From: Chthoniobacterales bacterium
Lineage (GTDB): Bacteria > Verrucomicrobiota > Verrucomicrobiia > Chthoniobacterales > UBA10450
NCBI GenBank assembly: GCA_013695925.1
Contig: JACCZO010000179.1
Coordinates: 1 to 14,744, forward strand
Length of the DNA stretch: 14,744 bases
Direction: 5' to 3'
The stretch's first letter is position 1, and each line of letters opens with the position of its first letter. The translations under genes were made by a program, and so were the position numbers. Below are positions 5,810-13,361 of this stretch, piece after piece. The notes below the pieces were generated by a model. It was given only the letters and a program-made list of their open reading frames with translations, was not told where the DNA came from and made no database searches.

Positions 5810-7495
5810 ATGCAAAAACTGATCGAATGCGTGCCTAACTTTTCCGAGGGTCGCGATCTCAACATCGTCAGGCAGATCACGGCGGCGATCGAATCGGTTG
5901 AGGGCGTGTCGCTCCTCGATGTCGATCCTGGCGCGAGTACCAACCGAACGGTCGTGACCTTTGTCGGCTCGCCGGCGACGGCAGTGGAAGCTGCCTTTCG
6001 CGGGATTCAGAAGGCGGCCGAACTAATCGACATGCGAAAACAGAAGGGCGCGCATCCCCGGATGGGCGCGACCGATGTCTGCCCGTTCATCCCGGTAAGC
6101 GAGGTGAGCTGGGAGGAAGCGATCGAGTGCGCCAAGTCGTTAGGCAAAAGGGTCGGGGAGGAATTGAAGATCCCGGTTTATCTCTACGAACGGGCCGCGA
6201 GCAGTCCGGAGCGCTCCAATCTCCCGGTCATTCGCGCCGGTGAATACGAAGGTTTTTTCGAGAAGATCAAAGAACCGGCCTGGACGCCTGATTTCGGTCC
6301 GGCGGTTTTCAACGAAAAATCCGGCGCTACGGTGATCGGCGCGCGGGATTTTCTGGTGGCTTATAACGTGAACCTGAACACGAAATCGACGCGCCGCGCC
6401 AACTCGGTCGCGTTCGACGTGCGAGAACAGGGGCGTTTCAAAACCGAGGACGGAACACCGACTGGGAAGAAAGTTTTAGACGAAAAAGGTGATCCGGTTC
6501 GGGTCCCGGGAATGCTGAAACACGTCAAGGCCATCGGCTGGTACGTGGAGGAGTACGGGATGGCGCAGGTTTCGATGAACCTGACGAATATCGAAGAGAC
6601 TCCTTTGCACGTCGCCTTCGATGCTTGCGCCAAGTCCGCGGCGGAGCGCGGGATGCGCGCGACCGGCTCGGAAATTGTTGGGATGCTGCCCAAGAAAGCC
6701 CTCGTCGAGGCCGGGAAATATTTTTTGCGCAAACAAAAATGGTCCGAAGGCGCGGCGGAGGAAGAACTGATCGATCTCGCCATCCGCTCCATGGGTCTGA
6801 GTGAGCTGAAGCCGTTCGATCCGAAGGAAAAAGTGATCGAATTCAAGATCGCGGAAGCGGCCAAGAATTCGCTCGTGAAGATGAATCTGCGCCAGTTCTG
6901 CAACGAGACGCTGAGCGATTCGCCCGCTCCCGGCGGTGGCTCGGTCGCGGCCCTGATGGGCGCACTGGGGGCGTCGTTAGGCGGAATGGTGGCCAATCTT
7001 TCCGCGGGCAAGCGCGGCTGGGACGAACAGCTCGAATTTTTCAGCGAATGGGCGGTGCAAGGGCAGCAGCTCAAGGATGAATTGCTTTCCCTGGTCGATG
7101 AAGACACCGCCGCCTTCAATCAAGTGATGGCCGCTTTCGCTTTACCGAAGGATTCAGCCGAGGAAAAAGCGGCCCGGTCGGAGGCGATTCAGTCGGCGAA
7201 TCGATACGCGGCCGAGATCCCTCTGCGAGTGATGGAAACCGCCAGCCGTGCCTACGACCTTCTGGCCGCGATGGCGCAGAAAGGAAACCCGGCCTCGATT
7301 TCTGACGTGGGCGTCGGGCTCCTCGCCACGCGCGCCTGCATCGAGGGCGCCGCGATGAACGTGCGAATCAATTTGTCCGGCTTGAAAGATGAAGCCGTGA
7401 AATCAGATTTGCGGGAAAAATTTCAGAAAATCAGCGCCAAATCCGCGTGCGAGTTCAAGAAGCTTTATCAAATTGTTGAAAGCAAGTTGGGGTAG
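5810..7495 (+). CDS. ftcD: Bifunctional glutamate formimidoyltransferase / formimidoyl-THF cyclodeaminase
   Basis: FtcD moves the formimino group of N-formimino-L-glutamate to tetrahydrofolate and then deaminates it to 5,10-methenyl-THF and ammonia, ending histidine degradation at glutamate. The 561 residues match the fused enzyme (mammalian form about 541 aa). Formiminotransferase N-subdomain spans about 1-180, with HPRMGATDV at 82-90 and the catalytic His82. The C-subdomain spans about 181-330 (VAYNVNLNT 183-191; GWYVEEYGMAQVSMNLTN 243-260). The cyclodeaminase spans about 355-555, opening with LRQFCNETLSDSPAPGGGS (360-378). Many bacteria have the two activities as separate proteins, so the fusion is informative. 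It contains two exact copies of the CGTTAGGC octamer (6138, 6975) and one near-match (5833). hutI lies downstream beyond an oppositely oriented vapBC pair. Confidence 0.97.
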   Translation: MQKLIECVPNFSEGRDLNIVRQITAAIESVEGVSLLDVDPGASTNRTVVTFVGSPATAVEAAFRGIQKAAELIDMRKQKGAHPRMGATDVCPFIPVSEVSWEEAIECAKSLGKRVGEELKIPVYLYERAASSPERSNLPVIRAGEYEGFFEKIKEPAWTPDFGPAVFNEKSGATVIGARDFLVAYNVNLNTKSTRRANSVAFDVREQGRFKTEDGTPTGKKVLDEKGDPVRVPGMLKHVKAIGWYVEEYGMAQVSMNLTNIEETPLHVAFDACAKSAAERGMRATGSEIVGMLPKKALVEAGKYFLRKQKWSEGAAEEELIDLAIRSMGLSELKPFDPKEKVIEFKIAEAAKNSLVKMNLRQFCNETLSDSPAPGGGSVAALMGALGASLGGMVANLSAGKRGWDEQLEFFSEWAVQGQQLKDELLSLVDEDTAAFNQVMAAFALPKDSAEEKAARSEAIQSANRYAAEIPLRVMETASRAYDLLAAMAQKGNPASISDVGVGLLATRACIEGAAMNVRINLSGLKDEAVKSDLREKFQKISAKSACEFKKLYQIVESKLG

Positions 7496-7511
7496 CAAAA
7501 GCTGCCTTGCT
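7481..7511 (+). terminator. Hairpin over the ftcD stop, terminator-like without a T-tract
   Basis: AGCAA (7481-7485) can pair with TTGCT (7507-7511), and inside it GGTAGC (7491-7496) with GCTGCC (7501-7506) around an AAAA loop, with one G-T pair and a left bulge. It spans the ftcD stop codon. No run of T follows, so it may act as an mRNA 3'-end stabiliser or be chance rather than an intrinsic terminator. Confidence 0.25.
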
Positions 7512-7824
7512 CCAAGTCGACCGCTTCTGCCCGAACTAGCTGCGGCCTGATAGGCCAGGGCAAGCCAGATTGGCAAATCCGCGAAGAAGAAACTTTTCCG
7601 TCTGCGCCTCTCTATTCGCTCTACAACATGGGCCCCTGCACGCTTCTGGCGCGAACAATCCTCGTTCTGCTTCCTGGCGCGCTCTCTTTTAAACAGCGGG
7701 TATGCTCCTGCGTCTCGTATGTCACAAGATGGCTGAGGATGGTGCGCGGTGGTGCAGTTTGTCCGGATAGCAAAAGCGCGGAGGAAGACGAGCCCGCTGA
7801 TGCGCGATGTATTGCTCCTTGCTT
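7496..7824. other. Interval between ftcD and the second toxin-antitoxin pair, no supported gene
   Basis: About 330 bases without a supported gene. Frames here are shadows or low-quality: a minus-strand frame running from 8170 crosses it but has an Arg-rich composition and no motif. Both ftcD (plus) and the VapC-like gene (minus) converge on it, so transcription should end here. I see no strong T-tailed hairpin. Confidence 0.45.
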
Positions 7825-8193
7825 TTAGAGCTTCATAAGAAACTCGAAGTGCGCGTCGGCGGTTTCGATCTGGACTTCGTGATAGCGCGCGCAGGCGGCG
7901 ATGAGGAGGTCGGAGGCGGGCGCGGTCCTGCCGGTCTTGCGGCAGCGACTGGCCAAAGCGCACCCTTCTTCCCAGACTTCGTCGGCGATCGGAAGGTCGG
8001 GCAGCTCTTGAGTATAGGCGCGCAAAATCGCGCGTTCCTCGTCGCTGCCCACGCCAGCCCAGAGTTCCAACCGGACGACCGCGCACCACGCTGCCTGGCC
8101 AGTGTGCAGGAGAGATTCGACGCGAGATCGAATGAGGGGGTCCCCCTTGGATCGGAGTTGCTCGATCCAAGAGGAAGTGTCGATGAGTGTCAT
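7825..8193 (-). CDS. vapC: PIN-domain ribonuclease, VapC toxin
   Basis: This 122-aa PIN protein is unrelated in detail to the one at 1673. Acidic metal ligands are visible at Asp5 (TLIDTSSWIE), Glu43 (VVRLELWAG), Asp95 (APASDLLIAACA) and Asp113 (ETADAHFEFL), the full VapC set. Its ATG (8191-8193) overlaps the antitoxin stop in ATGA, so the two are translationally coupled. VapC enzymes cut tRNAs or the 23S sarcin-ricin loop; which applies here is unknown. The pair is oriented against the hut genes and sits between ftcD and hutI, so it splits a pathway cluster without sharing its transcription. Confidence 0.93.
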   Translation of the reverse strand: MTLIDTSSWIEQLRSKGDPLIRSRVESLLHTGQAAWCAVVRLELWAGVGSDEERAILRAYTQELPDLPIADEVWEEGCALASRCRKTGRTAPASDLLIAACARYHEVQIETADAHFEFLMKL

Positions 8194-8444
8194 GGCTTGC
8201 GGCGCCGCGCGGGGGGTCTCGCCCAGAGTTTCATGCGCTCGATCTCCATCCCCTCGATCTCATCGTTCGTCATCAAGGTAGTAAAGGTGCCGGAATGCTT
8301 AACCAGCGCGGCCATGCGCCGTTTGCGATTGAATTCATCGAGTGCGGCGAGAATCGCCTCGCGTTTCGTCTTCGCCTTCGAGAACTTCATCGCTTCGCGA
8401 AGCGTCCGATCTGGAATATCAACAGTGGTTTTCACGCACCTCAT
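8190..8444 (-). CDS. vapB: VapB-type antitoxin
   Basis: This 84-aa protein has the VapB family opening VKTTVDIPDRTLREAMKFS (4-22) followed by KAKTKREAILAALDEFNRK (23-41), the strand plus two helices of the RHH-like DNA-binding part. The C-terminal tail is basic and Met/Glu-rich and would bind the toxin active site. ATG 8442-8444 gives MRCVKTTVDI. A GTG at 8433-8435 would begin exactly at the family consensus (VKTTVDI), but only three bases after GAGG, so the true start is unsettled. The 4-base overlap with vapC supports one operon, probably autorepressed from the 8445-8583 gap. Confidence 0.9.
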   Translation of the reverse strand: MRCVKTTVDIPDRTLREAMKFSKAKTKREAILAALDEFNRKRRMAALVKHSGTFTTLMTNDEIEGMEIERMKLWARPPARRRKP

Positions 8445-8583
8445 TTACCATCGATTTGCATCCTTTACAACGATCCAAGGAATATCGCTGGCCAATCCGT
8501 TCTCGGTGCGCGGCCCTTTCCCGTTGTCGCTTGCTCAATGATCCAATAGGGTGCTCCTCCCAACGTCTGAGGCAGATTGCAAA

Positions 8584-9837
8584 ATGAAACCACGCGCGAT
8601 TCTTCATGCTTCCCAGTTGGTCACACTCGCCGGCCCGAAGCGTCCGCGGGTCGGCGCGGAGCTGAGCGCTCTCGGGATCATCGAAGACGGTGGAATGCTG
8701 GTGCGCGATGGCGTCATCGTCGCGACCGGCTCGTCGGACCAAATCGCGCGCGATTTGCCTAACGACATCGAAGTGATCGAGGCACACGGCCGCGTCGTGC
8801 TGCCGGGTTTTGTCGATGCGCATGCGCATCCGGTGTTTGGCGGGACCCGGGTCGATGAATTCGAAATGCGCGCGCGGGGGGCGACCTACGAGGAAATTGC
8901 GGCGAGCGGCGGCGGCATTCGCTCCACCGTGCGTAAGACGCGCGCGGCAAGTGAAGCTGAGCTTCTGGCGCAGGCACAAAAGCGGGTGCAATGGTTCCTG
9001 CGTTCCGGCACCACGACGATGGAGGCCAAATCGGGCTACGGACTGTCGCTTGAGGAAGAGCTCAAGATCCTGCGCGTCATCCGGCAGTTAAACGAGACGA
9101 GCGCGCTCGAATTCGTGCCCACCTTTCTCGGCGCGCACGCTATCCCGGAAGAATTTGCGGACGCGCCCGAGCAGTATGTGACGCTCGTGATTGACGAGAT
9201 GCTGCCGACTGTGGCCGAGCAGGGTCTCGCCGAATACTGCGATATCTTTTGCGAGCGTGGCTATTTCGATCTCGCGGATTCTGAGAAAATTTTGAAGGCG
9301 GCGCAGTCACACGGTCTGCGCCTTCGGATGCATGTCGACCAGCTAACCAATTCCGGCGGAGCGTTTCTCGCGGCGCGAATTGGCGCGGCGACGGCGGATC
9401 ATCTCGAGCAAACCAACGAGGCTGAGATTGCCGCGCTGGCTGAGGCCGGTGTGCAACCGGTGCTCTTGCCGGCGTCGGTCTATGCGCTCGGCAAAACGCG
9501 CTATCCAAAAGCGCGCGCCATGATCGACGCCGGTTTGGCGGTTGTTCTGGGGACGGATTTCAATCCCGGTTCCTCGCCCACGCCTTCCATCCCGATGGTG
9601 CTCTCGCTTGCCTGCACGCAGATGAAGATGACGCCGGCGGAGGGGATCACTGCGAGCACGATCAACGCCGCCTACAGCCTGAACCGCGGTGAGAGAATCG
9701 GCTCGCTCGAAGCTGGCAAGGCCGGGAATTTTACCGTCTTCGATTGCGCAGACTACCGCGAAATCGCGTACTGGTTCGGGACACCGCTCGTGCACTCGGT
9801 TTACGTGGAAGGCGAATGCGTCTGTTCCGCGCGTTAG
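8584..9837 (+). CDS. hutI: Imidazolonepropionase
   Basis: HutI hydrolyses 4-imidazolone-5-propionate to N-formimino-L-glutamate, the third step of histidine breakdown, as a cytoplasmic Zn/Fe amidohydrolase. The 417 residues show the amidohydrolase metal site: HAHP (His80, His82), His250 in MHVDQ, His273 in ADHLEQ and Asp325 in GTDFNPGS. EAKSGYGL (147-154) and FLGAHA (181-186) are family blocks. ATG 8584 was chosen over GTG 8551 because family similarity begins at MKPRAIL and a GAGG lies 11 bases upstream. Its stop codon TAG (9835-9837) is embedded in an exact CGTTAGGC octamer, and a hairpin repeat begins six bases later. Product and substrate link it to FtcD (next enzyme) and HutU (previous enzyme). 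Confidence 0.97.
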   Translation: MKPRAILHASQLVTLAGPKRPRVGAELSALGIIEDGGMLVRDGVIVATGSSDQIARDLPNDIEVIEAHGRVVLPGFVDAHAHPVFGGTRVDEFEMRARGATYEEIAASGGGIRSTVRKTRAASEAELLAQAQKRVQWFLRSGTTTMEAKSGYGLSLEEELKILRVIRQLNETSALEFVPTFLGAHAIPEEFADAPEQYVTLVIDEMLPTVAEQGLAEYCDIFCERGYFDLADSEKILKAAQSHGLRLRMHVDQLTNSGGAFLAARIGAATADHLEQTNEAEIAALAEAGVQPVLLPASVYALGKTRYPKARAMIDAGLAVVLGTDFNPGSSPTPSIPMVLSLACTQMKMTPAEGITASTINAAYSLNRGERIGSLEAGKAGNFTVFDCADYREIAYWFGTPLVHSVYVEGECVCSAR

Positions 9838-9842
9838 GCAGG

Positions 9843-9900
9843 TGGAGGGACGGGCTCTGTCCCGTCCGTGTTCCTGGACGACACGGCGGTCGTCCCTCCA
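9843..9900. repeat. 58-base palindromic intergenic element with two inner hairpins
   Basis: Outer arms TGGAGGGACG (9843-9852) and CGTCCCTCCA (9891-9900) are perfect reverse complements. Inside, GGACGGG (9848-9854) pairs with CCCGTCC (9861-9867), and CCGTGT (9866-9871) with ACACGG (9881-9886). The cruciform or cloverleaf layout in a short intergenic gap is typical of REP/REPIN-type dispersed elements. From memory, similar GGAGGGACG palindromes recur in verrucomicrobial genomes; this was not searched. Confidence 0.75.
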
Positions 9901-9937
9901 AGGGTGGCACGGTTTGCGAACCACACCGCGTACCCTT
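9900..9937. repeat. Second stem-loop adjoining the palindromic element, upstream of tig
   Basis: AAGGGT (9900-9905) pairs with ACCCTT (9932-9937). Within it, GGTT (9911-9914) pairs with AACC (9919-9922) around a TGCG loop. It ends 14 bases before the tig ATG and could attenuate read-through from hutI or influence tig translation, or it may be part of the same repeat unit as 9843-9900. Confidence 0.5.
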
Positions 9938-9951
9938 AACGTTCGGCCTTC

Positions 9952-11298
9952 ATGAAGGTCGAAGTGGAAAATCAGCCCCATTGCGTCGCGACGCTCAAGA
10001 TCGAACTGCCACCGGAGCAGGTCTCCAAGGAGTGGGACGCGATCGCGAACAGTTTTGCCGCCCAGGCTCGCATTCCTGGATATCGCCCGGGCAAAGCGCC
10101 CCGCAGCGTGATCGAGAAAAAGTTTCGCAAGGACATCCAGGATGAGCTGACGAAGAAACTCGTCTCCAAAAGCTATCGCGAAGCAGTCGAAGAGAAGCAG
10201 TTGCGGGTCGTTTCCCTAACGAACCTGGAAGACGTCGAGTTTGGCGAAGATCGCTCGATGCGTTTTCGGGCCACGGTGGTGACGGCGCCGGAATTCGAGC
10301 TGCCTGACTACAAAGGCATCCCTCTCAATCTGCCCGATACCAGGGTGACCGAGGAGGAAATCAGCATGGCCTTGGAGCGGTTGCGCGAGCAATCGGCTGA
10401 TTTTATCGACGTGCCGGAGCGCGGCTTGGAGCTGGAAGATTTCGCGGTGATCGATTTCGAGGGCTCGATTGAAGGTAAACCGATCGCGGAGCTGGCGCCG
10501 AACGCGAGCAAGAATCTGCAGGGCGGAAAAAAATTCTGGCTCCGGCTGGCGGCGGAAAATTTCCTGCCCGGTTTCGTCGATCAGATTATCGGGCAAAAGC
10601 CTGACGAAACCCGGACGGTGAAAGTGGAATTCCCGGCTGATTTTCCGGCTCCGGACGTGGCCGGAAAAACGGCCGATTACGAGGTGAAACTGCTGGAAAT
10701 CAAGCAGCGGGTTCTGCCGCCGCTGGATGACGCCTTTGCCGCGAAATGGATGCCCGACAAGACGCTGGCCGGACTGCGGCACGCGCTCGAGCATCAGATC
10801 GAGCACGAGAAAGGGCACGAGCTGGAGCGGGTCCGGGAATCCCAGGTGCTCAAATTTCTCAGTGAGCGGATCGATTTCGAGCTGCCGCCGAATCTCCTGA
10901 AATCCGAAACGCGCAACGCCCTCGCCGAGCTGGTCCACCGCAATCGCGAGCGCGGGGTGCCGGACGAGATGTTGAAGGAGAAAGAAGAAGAACTGATTCG
11001 CGTGGCGGGTGGCCTGGCCGCGCACCGGCTGAAAACCAATTTTATTCTGCACCGCATCGCGGAGCAGGAAAAAATCCAGGTGACGCGCGCCGATGTAGAC
11101 GAGCGCATTCGCCACCAGGCGATGCATCACAACACGACGCCGGAAAAAATGCAGCAGGAGATTGAAAAAAACGACGCCATGAACGGCCTCGTGGAGCAGG
11201 TCCTGCTGGCTAAGACAATTGATTTCCTCGGGTCGAATGCTACCATCGGGAGCGCGGCCGCAACGCCAGTTTCAGAAGCCGCTCACGAATCAAAATGA
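9952..11298 (+). CDS. tig: Trigger factor (ribosome-associated chaperone)
   Basis: Trigger factor binds ribosomal protein L23 at the exit tunnel and shields nascent chains; it also has peptidyl-prolyl isomerase activity. The 448 residues give the normal length. The ribosome-binding loop GYRPGKAP (43-50) corresponds to the family signature GFRxGKxP, within the N-terminal domain (1-115 or so). The FKBP-like PPIase domain spans about 155-245 (FAVIDFEGSIEGKP; LPGFVDQIIGQKPDETRTV). A long helical chaperone domain follows, ending in an Ala/Ser-rich tail. The stop overlaps the clpP start in ATGA (11295-11298), so the two are translationally coupled. tig-clpP-clpX is a widely conserved order. No obvious Shine-Dalgarno sequence precedes the ATG. 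A near-match of the octamer (CCCTAACG, 10214) lies in it. Confidence 0.97.
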   Translation: MKVEVENQPHCVATLKIELPPEQVSKEWDAIANSFAAQARIPGYRPGKAPRSVIEKKFRKDIQDELTKKLVSKSYREAVEEKQLRVVSLTNLEDVEFGEDRSMRFRATVVTAPEFELPDYKGIPLNLPDTRVTEEEISMALERLREQSADFIDVPERGLELEDFAVIDFEGSIEGKPIAELAPNASKNLQGGKKFWLRLAAENFLPGFVDQIIGQKPDETRTVKVEFPADFPAPDVAGKTADYEVKLLEIKQRVLPPLDDAFAAKWMPDKTLAGLRHALEHQIEHEKGHELERVRESQVLKFLSERIDFELPPNLLKSETRNALAELVHRNRERGVPDEMLKEKEEELIRVAGGLAAHRLKTNFILHRIAEQEKIQVTRADVDERIRHQAMHHNTTPEKMQQEIEKNDAMNGLVEQVLLAKTIDFLGSNATIGSAAATPVSEAAHESK

Positions 11299-12008
11299 CG
11301 ACAAATCGCGACTCTAATTTTTCTCAATCCGTCCTTGTCCCGATGGTCGTCGAACAGACCGGCCGCGGCGAGCGCAGCTACGATATTTATTCACGGTTGC
11401 TGAAAGACCGGATCGTTTTCATCGGGACACCGATCGACGATCACATCGCGAATCTGGTCATCGCGCAGCTCCTCTTTCTCCAAATGGAGGATGGGAAAAA
11501 AGACATCAATATTTACATCAACTCGCCCGGTGGCTCGGTGACCGCGGGACTTGCGATCTACGACACGATGCAGTTTTTGACCTGCGACGTGACCACCTAC
11601 TGCCTCGGCATGGCTGCCAGTATGGGCGCAGTCCTGCTCGCCGCCGGAACGAAGGGGAAGCGTTTCGCGCTCCCGAATTCGGACATTATGATTCACCAGG
11701 TCTCGGGTGGCGCGCAGGGGCAGGCGAGCGACGTGGAGCGGACGGTCGAATACATGTTCAAGCTCAAGAAGCGTCTCATCCGCATCCTGGCACAGCATAC
11801 CGGCAAGCCCGAGGACCAGGTCAAGCACGATTCGGATCGCGACTATTACATGAACGCAGCCGAGGCCAAGGCCTACGGCTTGGTCGACGAGGTGATCAAA
11901 TCGCGCAAAGAAGCCAAACTGCTCGATGGCGCGGGCTCGGATAAGACCCTGAACGATCGTTCGACCGCGGTCGCGGAGGCCGCGTTGCCGCAGAAAGTCG
12001 AGGAATAG
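11295..12008 (+). CDS. clpP: ATP-dependent Clp protease proteolytic subunit
   Basis: ClpP forms the tetradecameric serine-peptidase barrel that degrades substrates fed in by ClpX or ClpA/C. The catalytic triad is present: Ser109 in GMAASMGA, His134 in IMIHQVSGG and Asp183 in DRDYYM. NIYINSPGGSVTAGLAIYD (72-90) is the conserved oxyanion/handle region. At 237 aa it is longer than the usual 195-210, through an N-terminal segment of about 10 residues and a C-terminal tail (from about 206) rich in Ala, Glu and Asp with no motif. The start ATG overlaps the tig stop by four bases. clpX follows 26 bases after its stop, as in most bacteria. ClpXP commonly removes type II antitoxins, so the three neighbouring modules are plausible clients, though nothing here shows that directly. 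Confidence 0.98.
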   Translation: MTTNRDSNFSQSVLVPMVVEQTGRGERSYDIYSRLLKDRIVFIGTPIDDHIANLVIAQLLFLQMEDGKKDINIYINSPGGSVTAGLAIYDTMQFLTCDVTTYCLGMAASMGAVLLAAGTKGKRFALPNSDIMIHQVSGGAQGQASDVERTVEYMFKLKKRLIRILAQHTGKPEDQVKHDSDRDYYMNAAEAKAYGLVDEVIKSRKEAKLLDGAGSDKTLNDRSTAVAEAALPQKVEE

Positions 12009-12034
12009 GAACTGCTTTACCGAGGGGACACTTT

Positions 12035-13315
12035 ATGGCCCGCGCCTCGAACCTCACCATGTGCTCCTTCTGTGGCAAAAGCCACGCAGAGGTGCGCAAG
12101 CTCATTGCCGGGCCGGGCGTCTACATCTGCGATAGCTGCATCAACGTCTGCAAAAGCATCCTCGACAAGGAGCTGAACGAAGACGCGCGACGCCACTCCT
12201 CCACCATCCGCGTTCCGAAACCGGTGGGGATCCGGCATTCGCTCGATCAATACGTGGTCGGCCAGGACATGGCGAAAAAGACGCTCTCGGTCGCGGTCCA
12301 CAACCATTTCAAACGCGTCCTGCAAAGCGCACCGCCGACCGACACATCGGCCGCTTTCCAGCCTGATCCATTCGCTGACGTCGAGATCGAGAAGAGCAAC
12401 ATCCTGCTCATCGGGCCGACCGGTTCGGGGAAAACGCTCCTCGCCAAAACGCTCGCGAAGATCCTCGACGTGCCGTTTTGCATCGCGGACGCCACCACCC
12501 TGACCGAAGCCGGTTATGTCGGTGAAGACGTCGAAAACATCATCCTGCGCCTCCTGCAAAATGCCGATTACGACGTGAAACGAGCCGAGATCGGGATCGT
12601 TTACATCGATGAGATCGACAAGATCGGGCGCAAGACCGACAACGTGAGCATCACGCGCGACGTCTCCGGCGAAGGCGTGCAACAGGCGCTCCTGAAAATT
12701 CTCGAAGGCAGCACCTGCAACGTCCCGCCACAAGGCGGTCGCAAACATCCGCACCAGGAATACATCCAGGTAAACACGGAAAAGATTCTCTTCATCTGCG
12801 GCGGTGCCTTTGTCGGGCTCGATAAAATCGTGCAGAAACGGATCGGCAATAAAACGCTTGGCTTCAGCAGCCCGTCGCTCGAAGTGGAAGAAGCCGCCCG
12901 GCGCGAAGCGGTCCGCCATGTCGAACCGGAAGACTTGTTAGGCTTCGGCATGATCCCGGAATTCATCGGCCGCCTTCCCGTCCTCACTGCACTCGACGCG
13001 CTGACCGAGGACGAAATGGTGCAGATCCTGACCGACACGAAGAATGCGATGATCAAGCAGTACACCAAGCTCTTCGCGATGGAAGGCGTCCGCCTTACGG
13101 TCACGAAAGACGCGCTCCGCGCCCTCGCCGCGCAGGCGGTGACGAAGGGCACGGGTGCGCGCGCGCTGCGTTCGATGCTGGAGCGGATCATGCTCGACAT
13201 CATGTATGATGTGCCGAGCCGCGAAGACATCGCCGAGGTCACGATCAATCGCGCGGTGGTCGAGGGGAAAAAGGTTCCCCTTATTCGCAAGAAGCAGGAC
13301 AAGGACGCCGCTTAG
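12035..13315 (+). CDS. clpX: ClpX, AAA+ unfoldase of the ClpXP protease
   Basis: ClpX recognises tagged proteins, unfolds them with ATP and threads them into ClpP. The 426 residues contain the N-terminal zinc-binding domain (Cys10, Cys13, Cys32, Cys35), Walker A GPTGSGKT (127-134), Walker B IVYIDEID (188-195) and, near the C-terminus, the sensor-2 motif GTGARALRS. The ClpP-docking loop reads LGF (in RIGNKTLGFS) where E. coli has IGF, a conservative change. A good ribosome site, GAGGGG at 12023-12028, stands 6 bases before the ATG. Length and domain order are ordinary. It is followed by cinA after a 46-base gap with no terminator evident. A one-mismatch octamer (TGTTAGGC, 12936) is present. 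Confidence 0.98.
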   Translation: MARASNLTMCSFCGKSHAEVRKLIAGPGVYICDSCINVCKSILDKELNEDARRHSSTIRVPKPVGIRHSLDQYVVGQDMAKKTLSVAVHNHFKRVLQSAPPTDTSAAFQPDPFADVEIEKSNILLIGPTGSGKTLLAKTLAKILDVPFCIADATTLTEAGYVGEDVENIILRLLQNADYDVKRAEIGIVYIDEIDKIGRKTDNVSITRDVSGEGVQQALLKILEGSTCNVPPQGGRKHPHQEYIQVNTEKILFICGGAFVGLDKIVQKRIGNKTLGFSSPSLEVEEAARREAVRHVEPEDLLGFGMIPEFIGRLPVLTALDALTEDEMVQILTDTKNAMIKQYTKLFAMEGVRLTVTKDALRALAAQAVTKGTGARALRSMLERIMLDIMYDVPSREDIAEVTINRAVVEGKKVPLIRKKQDKDAA

Positions 13316-13361
13316 GAGAAGGCGCTTCGCGCCCAAGGTTCAACGTTTGCTCCCTGCTTCC

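Noticed and set aside
7403..8170. Minus-strand frame of 255 codons antisense to the ftcD end and overlapping vapC
   Set aside because: It is out of frame with the well-supported vapC over the same bases and has an Arg-rich shadow composition.
9843..9937. Intrinsic terminator between hutI and tig
   Set aside because: Stems are strong but no T-tract follows any of them; a repeat element fits better.
13155..13361. N-terminal extension of cinA
   Set aside because: It lies inside clpX in another frame and is Arg/Ser/Cys-rich; CinA similarity starts at 13362.
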